Positions 40,901 through 50,759 of a stretch of 64,000 nucleotides of DNA are shown here, in pieces. The first letter of the stretch is position 1; each line of letters begins with the position of its first letter. The DNA comes from Streptomyces sp. NRRL WC-3605 (GTDB taxonomy: Bacteria; Actinomycetota; Actinomycetes; Streptomycetales; Streptomycetaceae): contig NZ_LLZN01000002.1 of NCBI RefSeq assembly GCF_001509795.1, positions 248,001-312,000 of the forward strand, written 5' to 3'. Made by a program: the position numbers and the translations under genes. The notes under the pieces are model-generated. The model saw only the letters and a program-made list of their open reading frames with translations, did not search any database and was not told where the DNA came from.

Positions 40901-43786
40901 GTGCCGAGGCTTCCCGAGGCGAAGGCAACGTCGTCCGACCTTCCCGACCCGGCGTCCTGCGACGTCGTCTTCCTCCCGGGCGACCCCGCCCGCACCGGCC
41001 GCATCGCCTTCTGGCGGATTGACGGCGCCGCCGTGCCCCGTCTCCCCCACGGCAGCGTCGAGGAGCTGTCCGTCGTCGTCCCCGGTGAGAACGGCGTGGT
41101 GCCGGTGAAGGTGCCGGCCCTGCTCCTTCCGGTCCGTGCGGCGCTGCCCGTGCTCACACGTGCGCGTACGTCGCCGCAAGCCTCCCGGGCGGCGGTGTTC
41201 TGGGGCACGGCGTCCGCCCTGGCCCTGCACGTCGTGGCCGGGGGTTCGCTGCTGCCCGGCCTCTCGGCCGAGGACCACGACGCCTGGCGGGCGGGGCCCT
41301 TGCGCCCGGAGGACGTGGAGCGCGTCCGTCTCCTCGCCGCCGCGATGCCACCCGAGGCGCACGCGCTGCCGCTGCCCGGCGAGGAACCCCTGAGGTTGCC
41401 GGACCCCGAGCAGTCGATCCGGGCCTTCCTGGACGCGGTCGCCGACGCCCTGCCACGCTCCCCCGCGGCTCCGCTCGTCACGGGCGGGTCCGCGTACGCG
41501 GACCCGTCACCACAGCACCTGCCGGGGCTTCGCGCCTGGGCCGCCGACGTCGCCGCCGGCCACGACGCGGGCGTACGGCTCTCCGTGCGCGTGGAGTTCA
41601 CCGGTGCCGACGGGACCGACAGCGCCCCCGAGGACTCCCGGGCGCCGTCGTTCCGCGCCGTCCTCCAGGTGCACAGCGTGAGTGACCCGACGCTGGTCGC
41701 GGACGCGGTGGACGTGTGGAGCGGGTCCGGCGCGTGGAGCGGGACCGGCGCGTTCGAACCCGGTGCGCGGATGGACACCCTGCTGGCTCTGCGTCGCGCC
41801 GCCCGGGTCTGGGCTCCTCTGTCGCCGCTGCTGTCCGCGGCCGTCCCGGACGCCGTGGACCTCGCCGACGACGAGCTGACGGACCTGCTGCGGGACGGCG
41901 CCCACCGGTTGTCGGGGATGGGTGTCGAGGTGCACTGGCCGACGGGCCTCGCCCGTGAGCTGACCACCGGCGCGGTGATCGGCCCGCCGGACGACGCGGC
42001 CGGGCCCGGCGCAATCGCCTCCGGCGCACCGTCGTTCGTGTCCTCCGACGCGCTGCTCTCCTTCGACTGGTGGGTCGCCCTCGGCGACCAGCGGCTCACG
42101 CGCGAGGAGCTGGACCGCCTCGCCGAGGCGAACCGTCCCGTCGTGCGCCTGCGCGACCGATGGGTGCTCGTCGATCCCCAGGAAGTGCGGCGCGCCCACG
42201 CGCGCGAGAGCCACGCACTGGCGCCCATCGACGCGTTCGGGGCGGCCCTGACCGGGACGATCGAGGTCGAGGGGCGCCAGGTGGAGGTGCGCTCCACGGG
42301 CTGGCTGACCGCACTGCGGGAACGGCTCGCGGACCCCGAAGGACAGGAGCCGGTGGACCAGCCGGCCGCCCTCGCGGCCACACTGCGTGACTACCAGCGG
42401 CGGGGCCTGAACTGGCTGGCACGGATGACGTCCCTGGGACTCGGGTGCTGTCTGGCCGACGACATGGGTCTGGGCAAGACGATCACGTTGATCGCGCTGC
42501 ACCTGCACCGGCAGGGCGACCCCGCCTCGGCCGGACCGACGCTGGTCGTCTGCCCGGCGTCCCTCATGGGCAACTGGCAGCGCGAGGTCGAGAAGTTCGC
42601 GCCCGGCACGCGCGTGCGTCGCTTCCACGGTGCGCGGCGCGACCTCGGCTCCGTGGCGGACGGCGAGTTCGTGCTCACCACGTACGGCACGATGCGTCAG
42701 GACGCGGCCAGGCTCGCGACGCTGCCCTGGGGCATGGTCGTCGCCGACGAGGCCCAGCATGTGAAGAACCCGTACTCGGCGACCGCGCGGGCGCTGCGTT
42801 CCATCGGCGCACGCGCGCGCGTGGCGCTCACGGGCACCCCGGTCGAGAACAACCTCTCGGAGCTCTGGGCGATCCTCGACTGGACGACACCCGGTCTGCT
42901 GGGCCGCCTCGGCACATTCCGCAGACAGTACGCCGACGCGGTCGAGGGCGGTCAGGACCCGGCCGCCGGAGAGCGGCTCAGCCGCCTCGTGCGGCCCTTC
43001 CTGCTGCGCCGCCGCAAATCCGATCCGGGGATCGCGCCGGAACTCCCGCCGAAGACCGAGACGGACCGCACGGTGTCGCTCACCGTGGAGCAGGCGGGCC
43101 TGTACGAGGCCGTGGTGAGGGAAGCCCTCGCGGCCATCGCGGGTGCCGACGACATGGCGAGACGCGGCGCCATCGTGAAGCTGCTGACGGGCCTGAAGCA
43201 GATCTGCAACCACCCGGCGCAGTACCTCAAGGAGGAACGGCCGCGAATCGGCGGGCGGTCCGGGAAGCTGGAGTTGCTCGACGAGCTGCTGGACACCATC
43301 CTCGCCGAGGAGGCGAGCGTGCTGGTCTTCACCCAGTACGTCGGGATGGGGCGCCTGATCGAGCGGCATCTGAGAGCCAGGGGCATCGCCTCGCAGTTCT
43401 TGCACGGCGGTACGGCTCTGGCGGAACGCGAGCGTATGGTGCGGCGCTTCCAGGACGGTGACGTGCCCGTCTTCCTGCTGTCGTTGAAGGCCGCCGGCAC
43501 CGGGCTGAACCTCACGCGCGCGGAGCACGTCGTGCACTACGACCGTTGGTGGAACCCGGCCGTGGAGGCCCAGGCCACCGACCGCGCGTACCGGATCGGC
43601 CAGGACCGGCCGGTGCAGGTGCACCGGCTGATCACGGAGGGCACCATCGAGGACCGCATCGCCGACATGCTCAGCCGGAAGCAGGCACTGGCGGACGCCG
43701 TGCTCGGCGCGGGTGAGGCGGCTCTGACGGAGCTGACGGACGCGGAGCTGGCCGATCTGGTGGAACTGCGAGGGGGCGCCCGATGA
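40901..43786 (+). CDS. SNF2-family DEAD/DEAH helicase
   Basis: A ~961-residue SNF2/Rad54-like ATPase with an N-terminal SNF2-associated region (~1-480). Helicase motifs: I DDMGLGKTIT, II DEAQH, III TGTPVENNLSELW, and in the second lobe LKAAGTGLNLTRAEHVVHYDRWWNP and QATDRAYRIGQ. It likely remodels DNA or DNA-protein complexes. The stop overlaps the next gene (ATGA). The start is uncertain: GTG 40901 follows GAGGAG at 12 bp; an in-frame ATG at 40814 would add 29 residues including a Cys-Cys pair and less typical sequence. Confidence 0.9.
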   Translation: MPRLPEAKATSSDLPDPASCDVVFLPGDPARTGRIAFWRIDGAAVPRLPHGSVEELSVVVPGENGVVPVKVPALLLPVRAALPVLTRARTSPQASRAAVFWGTASALALHVVAGGSLLPGLSAEDHDAWRAGPLRPEDVERVRLLAAAMPPEAHALPLPGEEPLRLPDPEQSIRAFLDAVADALPRSPAAPLVTGGSAYADPSPQHLPGLRAWAADVAAGHDAGVRLSVRVEFTGADGTDSAPEDSRAPSFRAVLQVHSVSDPTLVADAVDVWSGSGAWSGTGAFEPGARMDTLLALRRAARVWAPLSPLLSAAVPDAVDLADDELTDLLRDGAHRLSGMGVEVHWPTGLARELTTGAVIGPPDDAAGPGAIASGAPSFVSSDALLSFDWWVALGDQRLTREELDRLAEANRPVVRLRDRWVLVDPQEVRRAHARESHALAPIDAFGAALTGTIEVEGRQVEVRSTGWLTALRERLADPEGQEPVDQPAALAATLRDYQRRGLNWLARMTSLGLGCCLADDMGLGKTITLIALHLHRQGDPASAGPTLVVCPASLMGNWQREVEKFAPGTRVRRFHGARRDLGSVADGEFVLTTYGTMRQDAARLATLPWGMVVADEAQHVKNPYSATARALRSIGARARVALTGTPVENNLSELWAILDWTTPGLLGRLGTFRRQYADAVEGGQDPAAGERLSRLVRPFLLRRRKSDPGIAPELPPKTETDRTVSLTVEQAGLYEAVVREALAAIAGADDMARRGAIVKLLTGLKQICNHPAQYLKEERPRIGGRSGKLELLDELLDTILAEEASVLVFTQYVGMGRLIERHLRARGIASQFLHGGTALAERERMVRRFQDGDVPVFLLSLKAAGTGLNLTRAEHVVHYDRWWNPAVEAQATDRAYRIGQDRPVQVHRLITEGTIEDRIADMLSRKQALADAVLGAGEAALTELTDAELADLVELRGGAR

Positions 43787-45102
43787 CCGGACACGAGGAC
43801 CGAACGACCGGCCACGACGCCGAGGTGGAACGCACCTTCGCCGCGTTCCCTCCGGCGCGTGGGCGGGCGTTCGCAGTCACCTGGTGGGGGCAGGCCTGGC
43901 TGACGGCGCTGGAGGAGTCGGCACTCGACCTCCAGCAGCTCAAGGCGGGGCGCAGGCTGGCGCGGGCGGGGGCGGTCGGAGCCGTGTCGGTGCGGCCCGG
44001 GCGCATCACGGCCATGGTGCGCGGCCGCGACCGTACGGCGCACCGGGCGGACGTCCTGGTGGAGCCGCTGACGGAGCGCCAGTGGGATCGCTTCCTGGAC
44101 ATGACCGTCGAACGGGCCGGGCACGTCGCGGCCCTGCTGGACCGTGAGATGCCCCCGCACTTGATGGCGGACGCCTCGGTCACGGGGATCGACCTGCTGC
44201 CCGGCATGGGCGACTTGGAGCCGGAGTGCGCCTGTGACGCCTGGGACCACTGCGAGCACACGGCGGCCCTGTGCTACCTGGTGGCACGGCTGCTGGACGA
44301 GGACCCTTTCGTCCTGTTCCTGATGCGGGGGCGCGGTGAACGGGCCCTCCTGGCCGATCTCCAGGCCCGCGGCGACACGGCGTCCGGCGGCGGGGCGCCC
44401 GACTCCCCCGCGCGGCCAGGGGTGGACGCCGCGGAGGCGTACGCGACCGGCGACATCCTCCCGCCGCTGCCCACCCTCCCCGGACTGCCCGCTAAGCCGG
44501 GCGTGCCGCCCTCACTGGACACCGAGACCGCACCGCACGCGGACATCGACCCCGACGCCTTGGAGGTGCTGGCCGCCACCACGGCCGTCGAGGCGCATCG
44601 TCTGCTCGCGGAGGCCCTGCGGGACACCCCGCCGAGCCCTGCCATGAGCGCGGAGTTGACGCTCGCTCAGGACGCCGTACGCGTGGCCGCGGGCACGACG
44701 GACGCGCGCGTGACCGAGCGTCTGGCCGACGGTTCGGGGCGTGGGCGCGACGGACTGGACGTGGCCGTACGCGCGTGGCGGCTCGGCGGGGAGGCCGCCC
44801 TGTGCGTGCTCGATGAGAAGTGGCAGGTGGAGGGCGAGGCACTGGCACGCGCGTGTGCCGCCCTGGAGGCCGCGTGGGACGAGGACGAGCGGCCGCCGCT
44901 GCGGCACGAAGCGAACCGGTGGACCGTGGACGGCTCTCCCGCTCAGCTGCGCCTCGGACAGGACGGACGCTGGTGGCCCTACCGGGAGGAGGCGGGCCGA
45001 TGGGTGCCCGCGGGAGCACCCGCGCGCGATCCGGCGACGGCACTGGCCGCCACGGAACCCGACTGCATCGATCACCAGCCCGACGGCACGGAGGGCCCCT
45101 GA
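43783..45102 (+). CDS. SWIM zinc-finger protein
   Basis: A 439-residue protein with a SWIM zinc-finger: ECACDAWDHCEHTAALCYL near residue 146, giving the CxCx(n)CxH metal ligands. The N-terminal part (WWGQAWLTALEESALDLQQLKAGRRLARAGAV) is typical of SWIM proteins encoded beside SNF2 ATPases. The remainder is Ala/Pro-rich with a folded C-terminus. It is coupled to the helicase gene by a 4-bp overlap, so the two probably form one complex. It abuts the opposing Pro-rich gene with no gap. Confidence 0.9.
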   Translation: MTGHEDRTTGHDAEVERTFAAFPPARGRAFAVTWWGQAWLTALEESALDLQQLKAGRRLARAGAVGAVSVRPGRITAMVRGRDRTAHRADVLVEPLTERQWDRFLDMTVERAGHVAALLDREMPPHLMADASVTGIDLLPGMGDLEPECACDAWDHCEHTAALCYLVARLLDEDPFVLFLMRGRGERALLADLQARGDTASGGGAPDSPARPGVDAAEAYATGDILPPLPTLPGLPAKPGVPPSLDTETAPHADIDPDALEVLAATTAVEAHRLLAEALRDTPPSPAMSAELTLAQDAVRVAAGTTDARVTERLADGSGRGRDGLDVAVRAWRLGGEAALCVLDEKWQVEGEALARACAALEAAWDEDERPPLRHEANRWTVDGSPAQLRLGQDGRWWPYREEAGRWVPAGAPARDPATALAATEPDCIDHQPDGTEGP

Positions 45103-45570
45103 TTAGGGCAACGCGTCCTCCAGGGACGGCAGAAGCGATTCGAGACCGCTCGGGAAGCCACTCGGCAAGTCGCTCGGGAAGCCGCTCGGCAGATCGGTCG
45201 GGAACCCCGACGGGAGCGAGGTGGGCAGTTCACTGGGCAGTCGGCTGGGCAACTCGCTCGGGATGCTCAGGGACGGGCTCGGCGATGTGCTCGAGTCGGT
45301 GCCCGACGGCGAGCTGTCGTCGGGGTTGTCGCCGTTGCCCCTGACCAGCAGGACGGCCGCCACCACGGCGGCGACGGCGACCACGGCGACGAGCAGGACG
45401 ACGAGCGGATTGCGGGGGCGCCCGGGACCGCCGCCGTACGGGGGCGGTCCTGCGCCGTACGGGGGCGGGCCTGCGCTGCCGTAGCCGTCGGCGGGCGGGC
45501 CGAAACCGCCCGGCGGTGTGTGACCCGGAGGCGGTCCTGGCGGCTGAGGCGGTACGGGCGGCGTGGCCAT
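45103..45570 (-). CDS. Pro-rich single-pass membrane protein with PSGFP-type repeats
   Basis: A 155-residue protein in three parts: a Pro/Gly/Tyr-rich cytoplasmic N-terminus (GPPPYG repeats), one membrane helix (NPLVVLLVAVVAVAAVVAAVLLV, ~54-76), and a Ser/Pro-rich outer segment of roughly four-residue units such as LPSG, FPSD, LPTS. The C-terminus is SLLPSLEDALP. No known domain is seen. The repeat is strictly periodic and could form a polyproline-like stalk. It is 183 bp downstream of xylA on the same strand, behind two hairpins, so it is probably independent. Confidence 0.72.
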   Translation of the reverse strand: MATPPVPPQPPGPPPGHTPPGGFGPPADGYGSAGPPPYGAGPPPYGGGPGRPRNPLVVLLVAVVAVAAVVAAVLLVRGNGDNPDDSSPSGTDSSTSPSPSLSIPSELPSRLPSELPTSLPSGFPTDLPSGFPSDLPSGFPSGLESLLPSLEDALP

Positions 45571-45669
45571 ACCGTCAAGGGTGGCAATGCCGCGGCTGAT
45601 CCGCGACCCCTGTACGGGAGTTGGGACGGCTCCGCACCACGGATCTCATGGTTCCGGAACAATCCGGTC

Positions 45670-45697
45670 GGTTTCCGGCCACGTCCGGCCGGAAACC
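45670..45697. terminator. second hairpin downstream of xylA
   Basis: GGTTTCCGGCC at 45670-45680 and GGCCGGAAACC at 45687-45697 are exact complements with a 6-base loop. It lies just beyond the primary xylA hairpin and probably backs it up, or marks the upstream edge of the Pro-rich gene's promoter. Confidence 0.55.
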
Positions 45698-45704
45698 CGG
45701 GCAC

Positions 45705-45746
45705 CGCGTGTGCACCGCCAGTAAAGGAATCAGCGGTGCACACGCG
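45705..45746 (-). terminator. xylA terminator
   Basis: CGCGTGTGCACCGC at 45705-45718 pairs perfectly over 14 bp with GCGGTGCACACGCG at 45733-45746, around a 14-base loop. It begins seven bases after the xylA stop codon. Confidence 0.75.
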
Positions 45747-45753
45747 TGTGGCG

Positions 45754-46935
<1,182 letters not shown>

Positions 46936-46983
46936 TTACTGACGACTGCTTGAACGACTCGCTACGACTATTTCGTCATGGCG

Positions 46984-47000
46984 GTTTACAAATTAGTATG
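46984..47000. promoter_or_regulatory. AT-rich island in the xylA-xylB divergent promoter
   Basis: GTTTACAAATTAGTATG is conspicuously AT-rich for this genome. It lies between the divergent xylA and xylB starts, where the ROK repressor XylR would be expected to bind. I could not define a clean palindrome, so the exact operator is not assigned. Confidence 0.4.
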
Positions 47001-47122
47001 CCAACGCGTCCCTGGGAAGGGACACGATGTCCCCGAAAGGGCCGGATCCGGGTCTTCACGCGCCGGACGGCCGCAAAACAGCAGGTCAGAGAGCCGCAGA
47101 GCCGCGGAAAAGGGAGTGCCCG

Positions 47123-48568
47123 ATGTCAGCAGCCGAGGGTCCGCTCGTCGTCGGCGTGGACACGTCCACCCAGTCCACCAAGGCGCTGGTCGTCGACGTG
47201 TCGACCGGGCGGGTCGTCGCGAGCGGCCAGGCCCCGCACACCGTCACCTCGGGTGCGGGCCGCGAGAGCGACCCCCGCCAGTGGTACGACGCGCTGTGCG
47301 AGGCGCTGCGTCAGTGCGGCGAGCCCGCGCGCGAGGCGGCCGCCGTGTCGATCGGCGGCCAGCAGCACGGCCTGGTCACGCTGGACGAGCGGGGTGAGCC
47401 GGTGCGTCCGGCCCTGCTGTGGAACGACGTGCGCTCGGCGCCGCAGGCAGAGCGCCTGACGGAGGAACTGGGCGGCGCGAAGGTCTGGGCGGACCGGACG
47501 GGCTCCGTCCCGACGGCCTCGTTCACGGTGACGAAGTGGGCGTGGCTCGCCGAGCACGAGCCGGAGTCGGTGCGGGCCACCCGTGCCGTGCGCCTGCCCC
47601 ACGACTACCTGACCGAGCGCCTGACAGGCCAGGGCACCACGGACCGGGGCGATGTCTCCGGCACGGGCTGGTGGGCGTCGGGGACGGAGACGTACGACGC
47701 CCAGATCCTGGAGCACGTCGGCCTGGACCCGGCGCTGCTGCCGCGCGTGGTGCGGCCCGGCGAGGTCGCCGGCACCGTGCGCGACAGCCACGACCTGCCG
47801 TTCTCCAAGGGCACCCTGGTGGCGCCCGGCACCGGTGACAACGCGGCGGCGGCGCTGGGCCTCGGCCTGCTCCCCGGCGCGCCGGTCCTGAGTCTCGGCA
47901 CGTCGGGCACCGTGTACGCCGTGTCGCGGCGGCGCCCGGCCGACCCGACCGGCACCGTGGCGGGCTTCGCCGACGCGCACGGCGACTGGCTGCCGCTGGC
48001 CTGCACGCTGAACTGCACCCTCGCCGTCGACAAGCTCGCCGCACTGCTGGGCCTCGACCGGGAAGCCGTGGAGCCGGTCTCCGGCCTCACCTTCCTGCCC
48101 TTCCTGGACGGCGAACGCACGCCGAACCTGCCGCACGCGTCGGGCGTACTGCACGGCCTGCGCCACGACACGACCGGCGGCCAGCTCCTCCAGGCCGCGT
48201 ACGACGGTGCCGTGCACGCGCTGCTGGGCGCCCTGGACCTGGTGCTGGACGAGGACGCGGACCGTTCGGTGCCGCTGCTGCTGATCGGTGGGGGCGCCCG
48301 GGGCACGGCCTGGCAGCAGACGGTTCGCCGCCTGTCGGGCCGCCCGGTCCAGGTGCCCGAGGCCAAGGAGCTGGTCGCATTGGGTGCCGCCGCCCAGGCC
48401 GCCGGGCTGCTGACCGGCGAGGACCCGGCCGCGGTCGCCCGGCGCTGGAACACCGCGCGCGGGCCGGTGCTGGACGCCGTGGAGCGGGACGACGAGACGC
48501 TGGCCCGGATCAGCGGGGTACTCTCCGACGCGGCCCCGCTGCTGGAGCGGAGCCCCGAGGCGCACTGA
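47123..48568 (+). CDS. xylB: xylulokinase
   Basis: A 481-residue FGGY-family carbohydrate kinase that phosphorylates D-xylulose to xylulose 5-phosphate. Motifs: VVGVDTSTQSTKALV (phosphate 1), SIGGQQHGLVTLD, LLWNDVRSAPQ, LPHDYLTERLTG, SLGTSGTVYAV, and LIGGGARGTAWQQ (adenosine motif). The ATG at 47123 has AGGGAG upstream; a longer reading from 47027 adds an unlikely basic N-terminus. It is followed by xylR 13 bp away. Confidence 0.97.
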   Translation: MSAAEGPLVVGVDTSTQSTKALVVDVSTGRVVASGQAPHTVTSGAGRESDPRQWYDALCEALRQCGEPAREAAAVSIGGQQHGLVTLDERGEPVRPALLWNDVRSAPQAERLTEELGGAKVWADRTGSVPTASFTVTKWAWLAEHEPESVRATRAVRLPHDYLTERLTGQGTTDRGDVSGTGWWASGTETYDAQILEHVGLDPALLPRVVRPGEVAGTVRDSHDLPFSKGTLVAPGTGDNAAAALGLGLLPGAPVLSLGTSGTVYAVSRRRPADPTGTVAGFADAHGDWLPLACTLNCTLAVDKLAALLGLDREAVEPVSGLTFLPFLDGERTPNLPHASGVLHGLRHDTTGGQLLQAAYDGAVHALLGALDLVLDEDADRSVPLLLIGGGARGTAWQQTVRRLSGRPVQVPEAKELVALGAAAQAAGLLTGEDPAAVARRWNTARGPVLDAVERDDETLARISGVLSDAAPLLERSPEAH

Positions 48569-48581
48569 GGAAGACGGAGGC

Positions 48582-49790
48582 ATGACCGCACCGCTGCACG
48601 AGGTCCATCCCGCGGGTGCCGGGCGCGCGCTGCCCGACACCCAGCAGGGCATGCGCCGCCGCAATCTCGCCCGGGTGATGCACACGGTCAGCGCCGACGG
48701 GCCGCTCTCGCGCGCGGCCGTGGCCTCCCGCATCAAGCTGACCCGTGCGGCGGTGTCCACGCTGGTCGACGAGCTGATCCGCGCGGGCCTGCTGGAGGAG
48801 CTGGGCCCCGAGCGGCCCGGCCGGGTCGGCCGTCCGGGGTCGGCCCTCGCGGTCAGCGCGCACGGGCCGGCCGGGATCGGCGCCGAGGTCGGTGTGGACC
48901 ACCTCGCCGTCTGCGCCGTCGATCTGCGCGGCGAGGTGCGGGCCCGGGCAGTGCGTCATGTCGCGAACCGGGGCCGGGCCGCCGGGCCGGTGCTCGCCGA
49001 ACTCGGCGCGCTCGTGGACCAGGTCGTCGCGGAGGCGGGCGGCGAGGGACTGTGGCCGGCCGGGCTGGCGGTGGCCGTGCCGGGTCTGGTGGCCCGCGAC
49101 GCCCGGACGGTCGTCCGCGCCCCCAACCTGGAGTGGCGGGACACCGACGTGGGCGAGCTGCTCGCCACCGACCTGCCCCTCACGGTGGGCAACGAGGCGA
49201 ACTTCGGCGCTCTCGCCGAACTGTGGCTGGGTGACGGCACACCGCAGGACTTCCTGCACGTGTCGGCGGAGATCGGTATCGGCGCCGCGGTCGTCGTGGA
49301 CGGATCACTGCTGCACGGGACCCGCGGTTTCGCGGGCGAGCTGGGCCACGTGCCCGTCCAGCCCGAAGGACCCGCGTGCGCGTGCGGAGGGCGTGGCTGC
49401 CTTGAGCAGTACGCGGGCGAGGAGGCGGTGCTGCGCGCGGCCGGGCTGGAGCCGGGTGAGGACCGGGTCGGGCTGCTGGCGGAGCGGGCCGCCGCCGGGG
49501 ACGAGGACGTGCGGGGCGCGCTGCGCGACGCCGGCACGGCGCTCGGCATCGCGCTGACGGGCGCGGTCAATCTGCTCGACCCCCGCACGGTGGTGCTGGG
49601 CGGCGCCCTGGCCGGTCTCGCGCCGTGGCTCCTGCCGTCGCTGGAGTCCGAGCTGGACCGGCGGACCGCGGGCCCGGCCTGCCCGGTGTCCGTGTCCCGG
49701 CTGGGTCCCGAAGGACCTCTGCTGGGAGCCGCGCACGCGGTCGTGCGGGCGGTGCTGGACGACCCGGCCTCGGTGGCGCAGCGGGCCTGA
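48582..49790 (+). CDS. xylR: ROK-family xylose repressor
   Basis: A 402-residue ROK regulator. N-terminal winged helix (SRAAVASRIKLTRAAVSTLVDELIRAGLLEELG), then the sugar-kinase-like domain with GEIGIGAAV-type loop (SAEIGIGAAVVVDG), GFAGELGHVPV and the zinc motif CACGGRGCLEQY. It should repress the xyl genes and respond to xylose. The position after xylB supports this assignment. Confidence 0.92.
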   Translation: MTAPLHEVHPAGAGRALPDTQQGMRRRNLARVMHTVSADGPLSRAAVASRIKLTRAAVSTLVDELIRAGLLEELGPERPGRVGRPGSALAVSAHGPAGIGAEVGVDHLAVCAVDLRGEVRARAVRHVANRGRAAGPVLAELGALVDQVVAEAGGEGLWPAGLAVAVPGLVARDARTVVRAPNLEWRDTDVGELLATDLPLTVGNEANFGALAELWLGDGTPQDFLHVSAEIGIGAAVVVDGSLLHGTRGFAGELGHVPVQPEGPACACGGRGCLEQYAGEEAVLRAAGLEPGEDRVGLLAERAAAGDEDVRGALRDAGTALGIALTGAVNLLDPRTVVLGGALAGLAPWLLPSLESELDRRTAGPACPVSVSRLGPEGPLLGAAHAVVRAVLDDPASVAQRA

Positions 49791-49810
49791 TACCGGTTCA
49801 GGCGGCGCGC

Positions 49811-49860
49811 GGCCCGACCCGCGCTCACTCACGTCGGCCCGGCCCGCGTTCACTCACGTC
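49811..49860. repeat. two tandem 25-bp direct repeats ahead of the amidase gene
   Basis: Bases 49811-49835 and 49836-49860 are direct repeats differing at two positions, each ending CTCACTCACGTC or TTCACTCACGTC. The second copy runs into AGTGAGCG, so TCACTcacgtcAGTGA also forms a small dyad. They lie just after the xylR stop. Confidence 0.75.
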
Positions 49861-50041
49861 AGTGAGCGAGATATCCACAACTCCCCGCCCGTCCACGGAA
49901 ATACGGCCGGCCCTTCTGCCTGCGGATTCGGGGCGTACCTTGATTCACACGCCGTCCGCACCAGCCCCGCCCCTGGTCCCGGCCAGCGTGATTCCCCTCT
50001 CCTCCGGTCCACCTCCCCCCTTCCGAAAGGCGGTTCACGAC

Positions 50042-50641
50042 GTGGAGCGCGTACGCACCCACCTCAGCAGACGTCGCGTCCTGCAGGGGACCGCACTCGC
50101 CGCCGTCCCCTACGTCCTGCTCCCCGAGCAGCGGGCCGGCGCTCATGTGCCCGGACCGGACCAGCCGTCCGCCGAGTGGCGGCCCGCGGGCAGCGCCTGC
50201 TACTCGGTCGCGCAGCCAGGGACGGCCCGCACGATCGACCGGGTGATCATCCACATGACGCAGACCATGTACCGAAAGACCCTGTTCCTCTTCGAGGCCG
50301 GGCGGAAGAAGGTGTCCGCCCACTACGTCGTCCGGTCCGCCGACGGGCACACCTCGCAGTGTGTCCGCGAGTCCGACATCGCCTGGCACGCGGGGAACTG
50401 GCAGTACAACGAGCGCAGTATCGGCATCGAGCACGAGGGGTGGGTGGACGAGCCGTCCTACTTCACCGACGTCATGTACGAGAGCTCCGCCCGGCTCACG
50501 GCCGCGATCTGCGCCCGGCACGGGATACCCACGGACCGCACGCACATCATCGGGCACCACGAGGTGCCGGGCAGCGACCACACCGATCCCGGGCCGCACT
50601 GGGACTGGGGGCGCTATATAGGGCTGGTCAAGGCAGCCTGA
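50042..50641 (+). CDS. Tat-exported N-acetylmuramoyl-L-alanine amidase (PGRP/Amidase_2 type)
   Basis: A 199-residue exported amidase. The N-terminus has a Tat-like SRRRVLQGTALAAVPYVLLP. The catalytic domain shows IDRVIIHMTQT with the first Zn His, AHYVVRSADGHTSQCV, DIAWHAGNWQYNERSIGIEHEG, and IIGHHEVPGSDHTDPGPHWDW with the last His ligand. It cleaves the bond between MurNAc and the stem peptide. It starts at GTG 50042, preceded by GAAAGG; any longer reading overlaps xylR out of frame. Confidence 0.9.
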   Translation: MERVRTHLSRRRVLQGTALAAVPYVLLPEQRAGAHVPGPDQPSAEWRPAGSACYSVAQPGTARTIDRVIIHMTQTMYRKTLFLFEAGRKKVSAHYVVRSADGHTSQCVRESDIAWHAGNWQYNERSIGIEHEGWVDEPSYFTDVMYESSARLTAAICARHGIPTDRTHIIGHHEVPGSDHTDPGPHWDWGRYIGLVKAA

Positions 50642-50759
50642 GGGTTCGTACGGGCGAGCCGCCGGCACATCGTTCGAGTGAGCGCCGTCGAAGAGGTTGT
50701 CGGCGCGTCTACCCGGCGTGACGATGTCCCCAGCCGCATCGCCGTCCGGGGAGGCCGAA

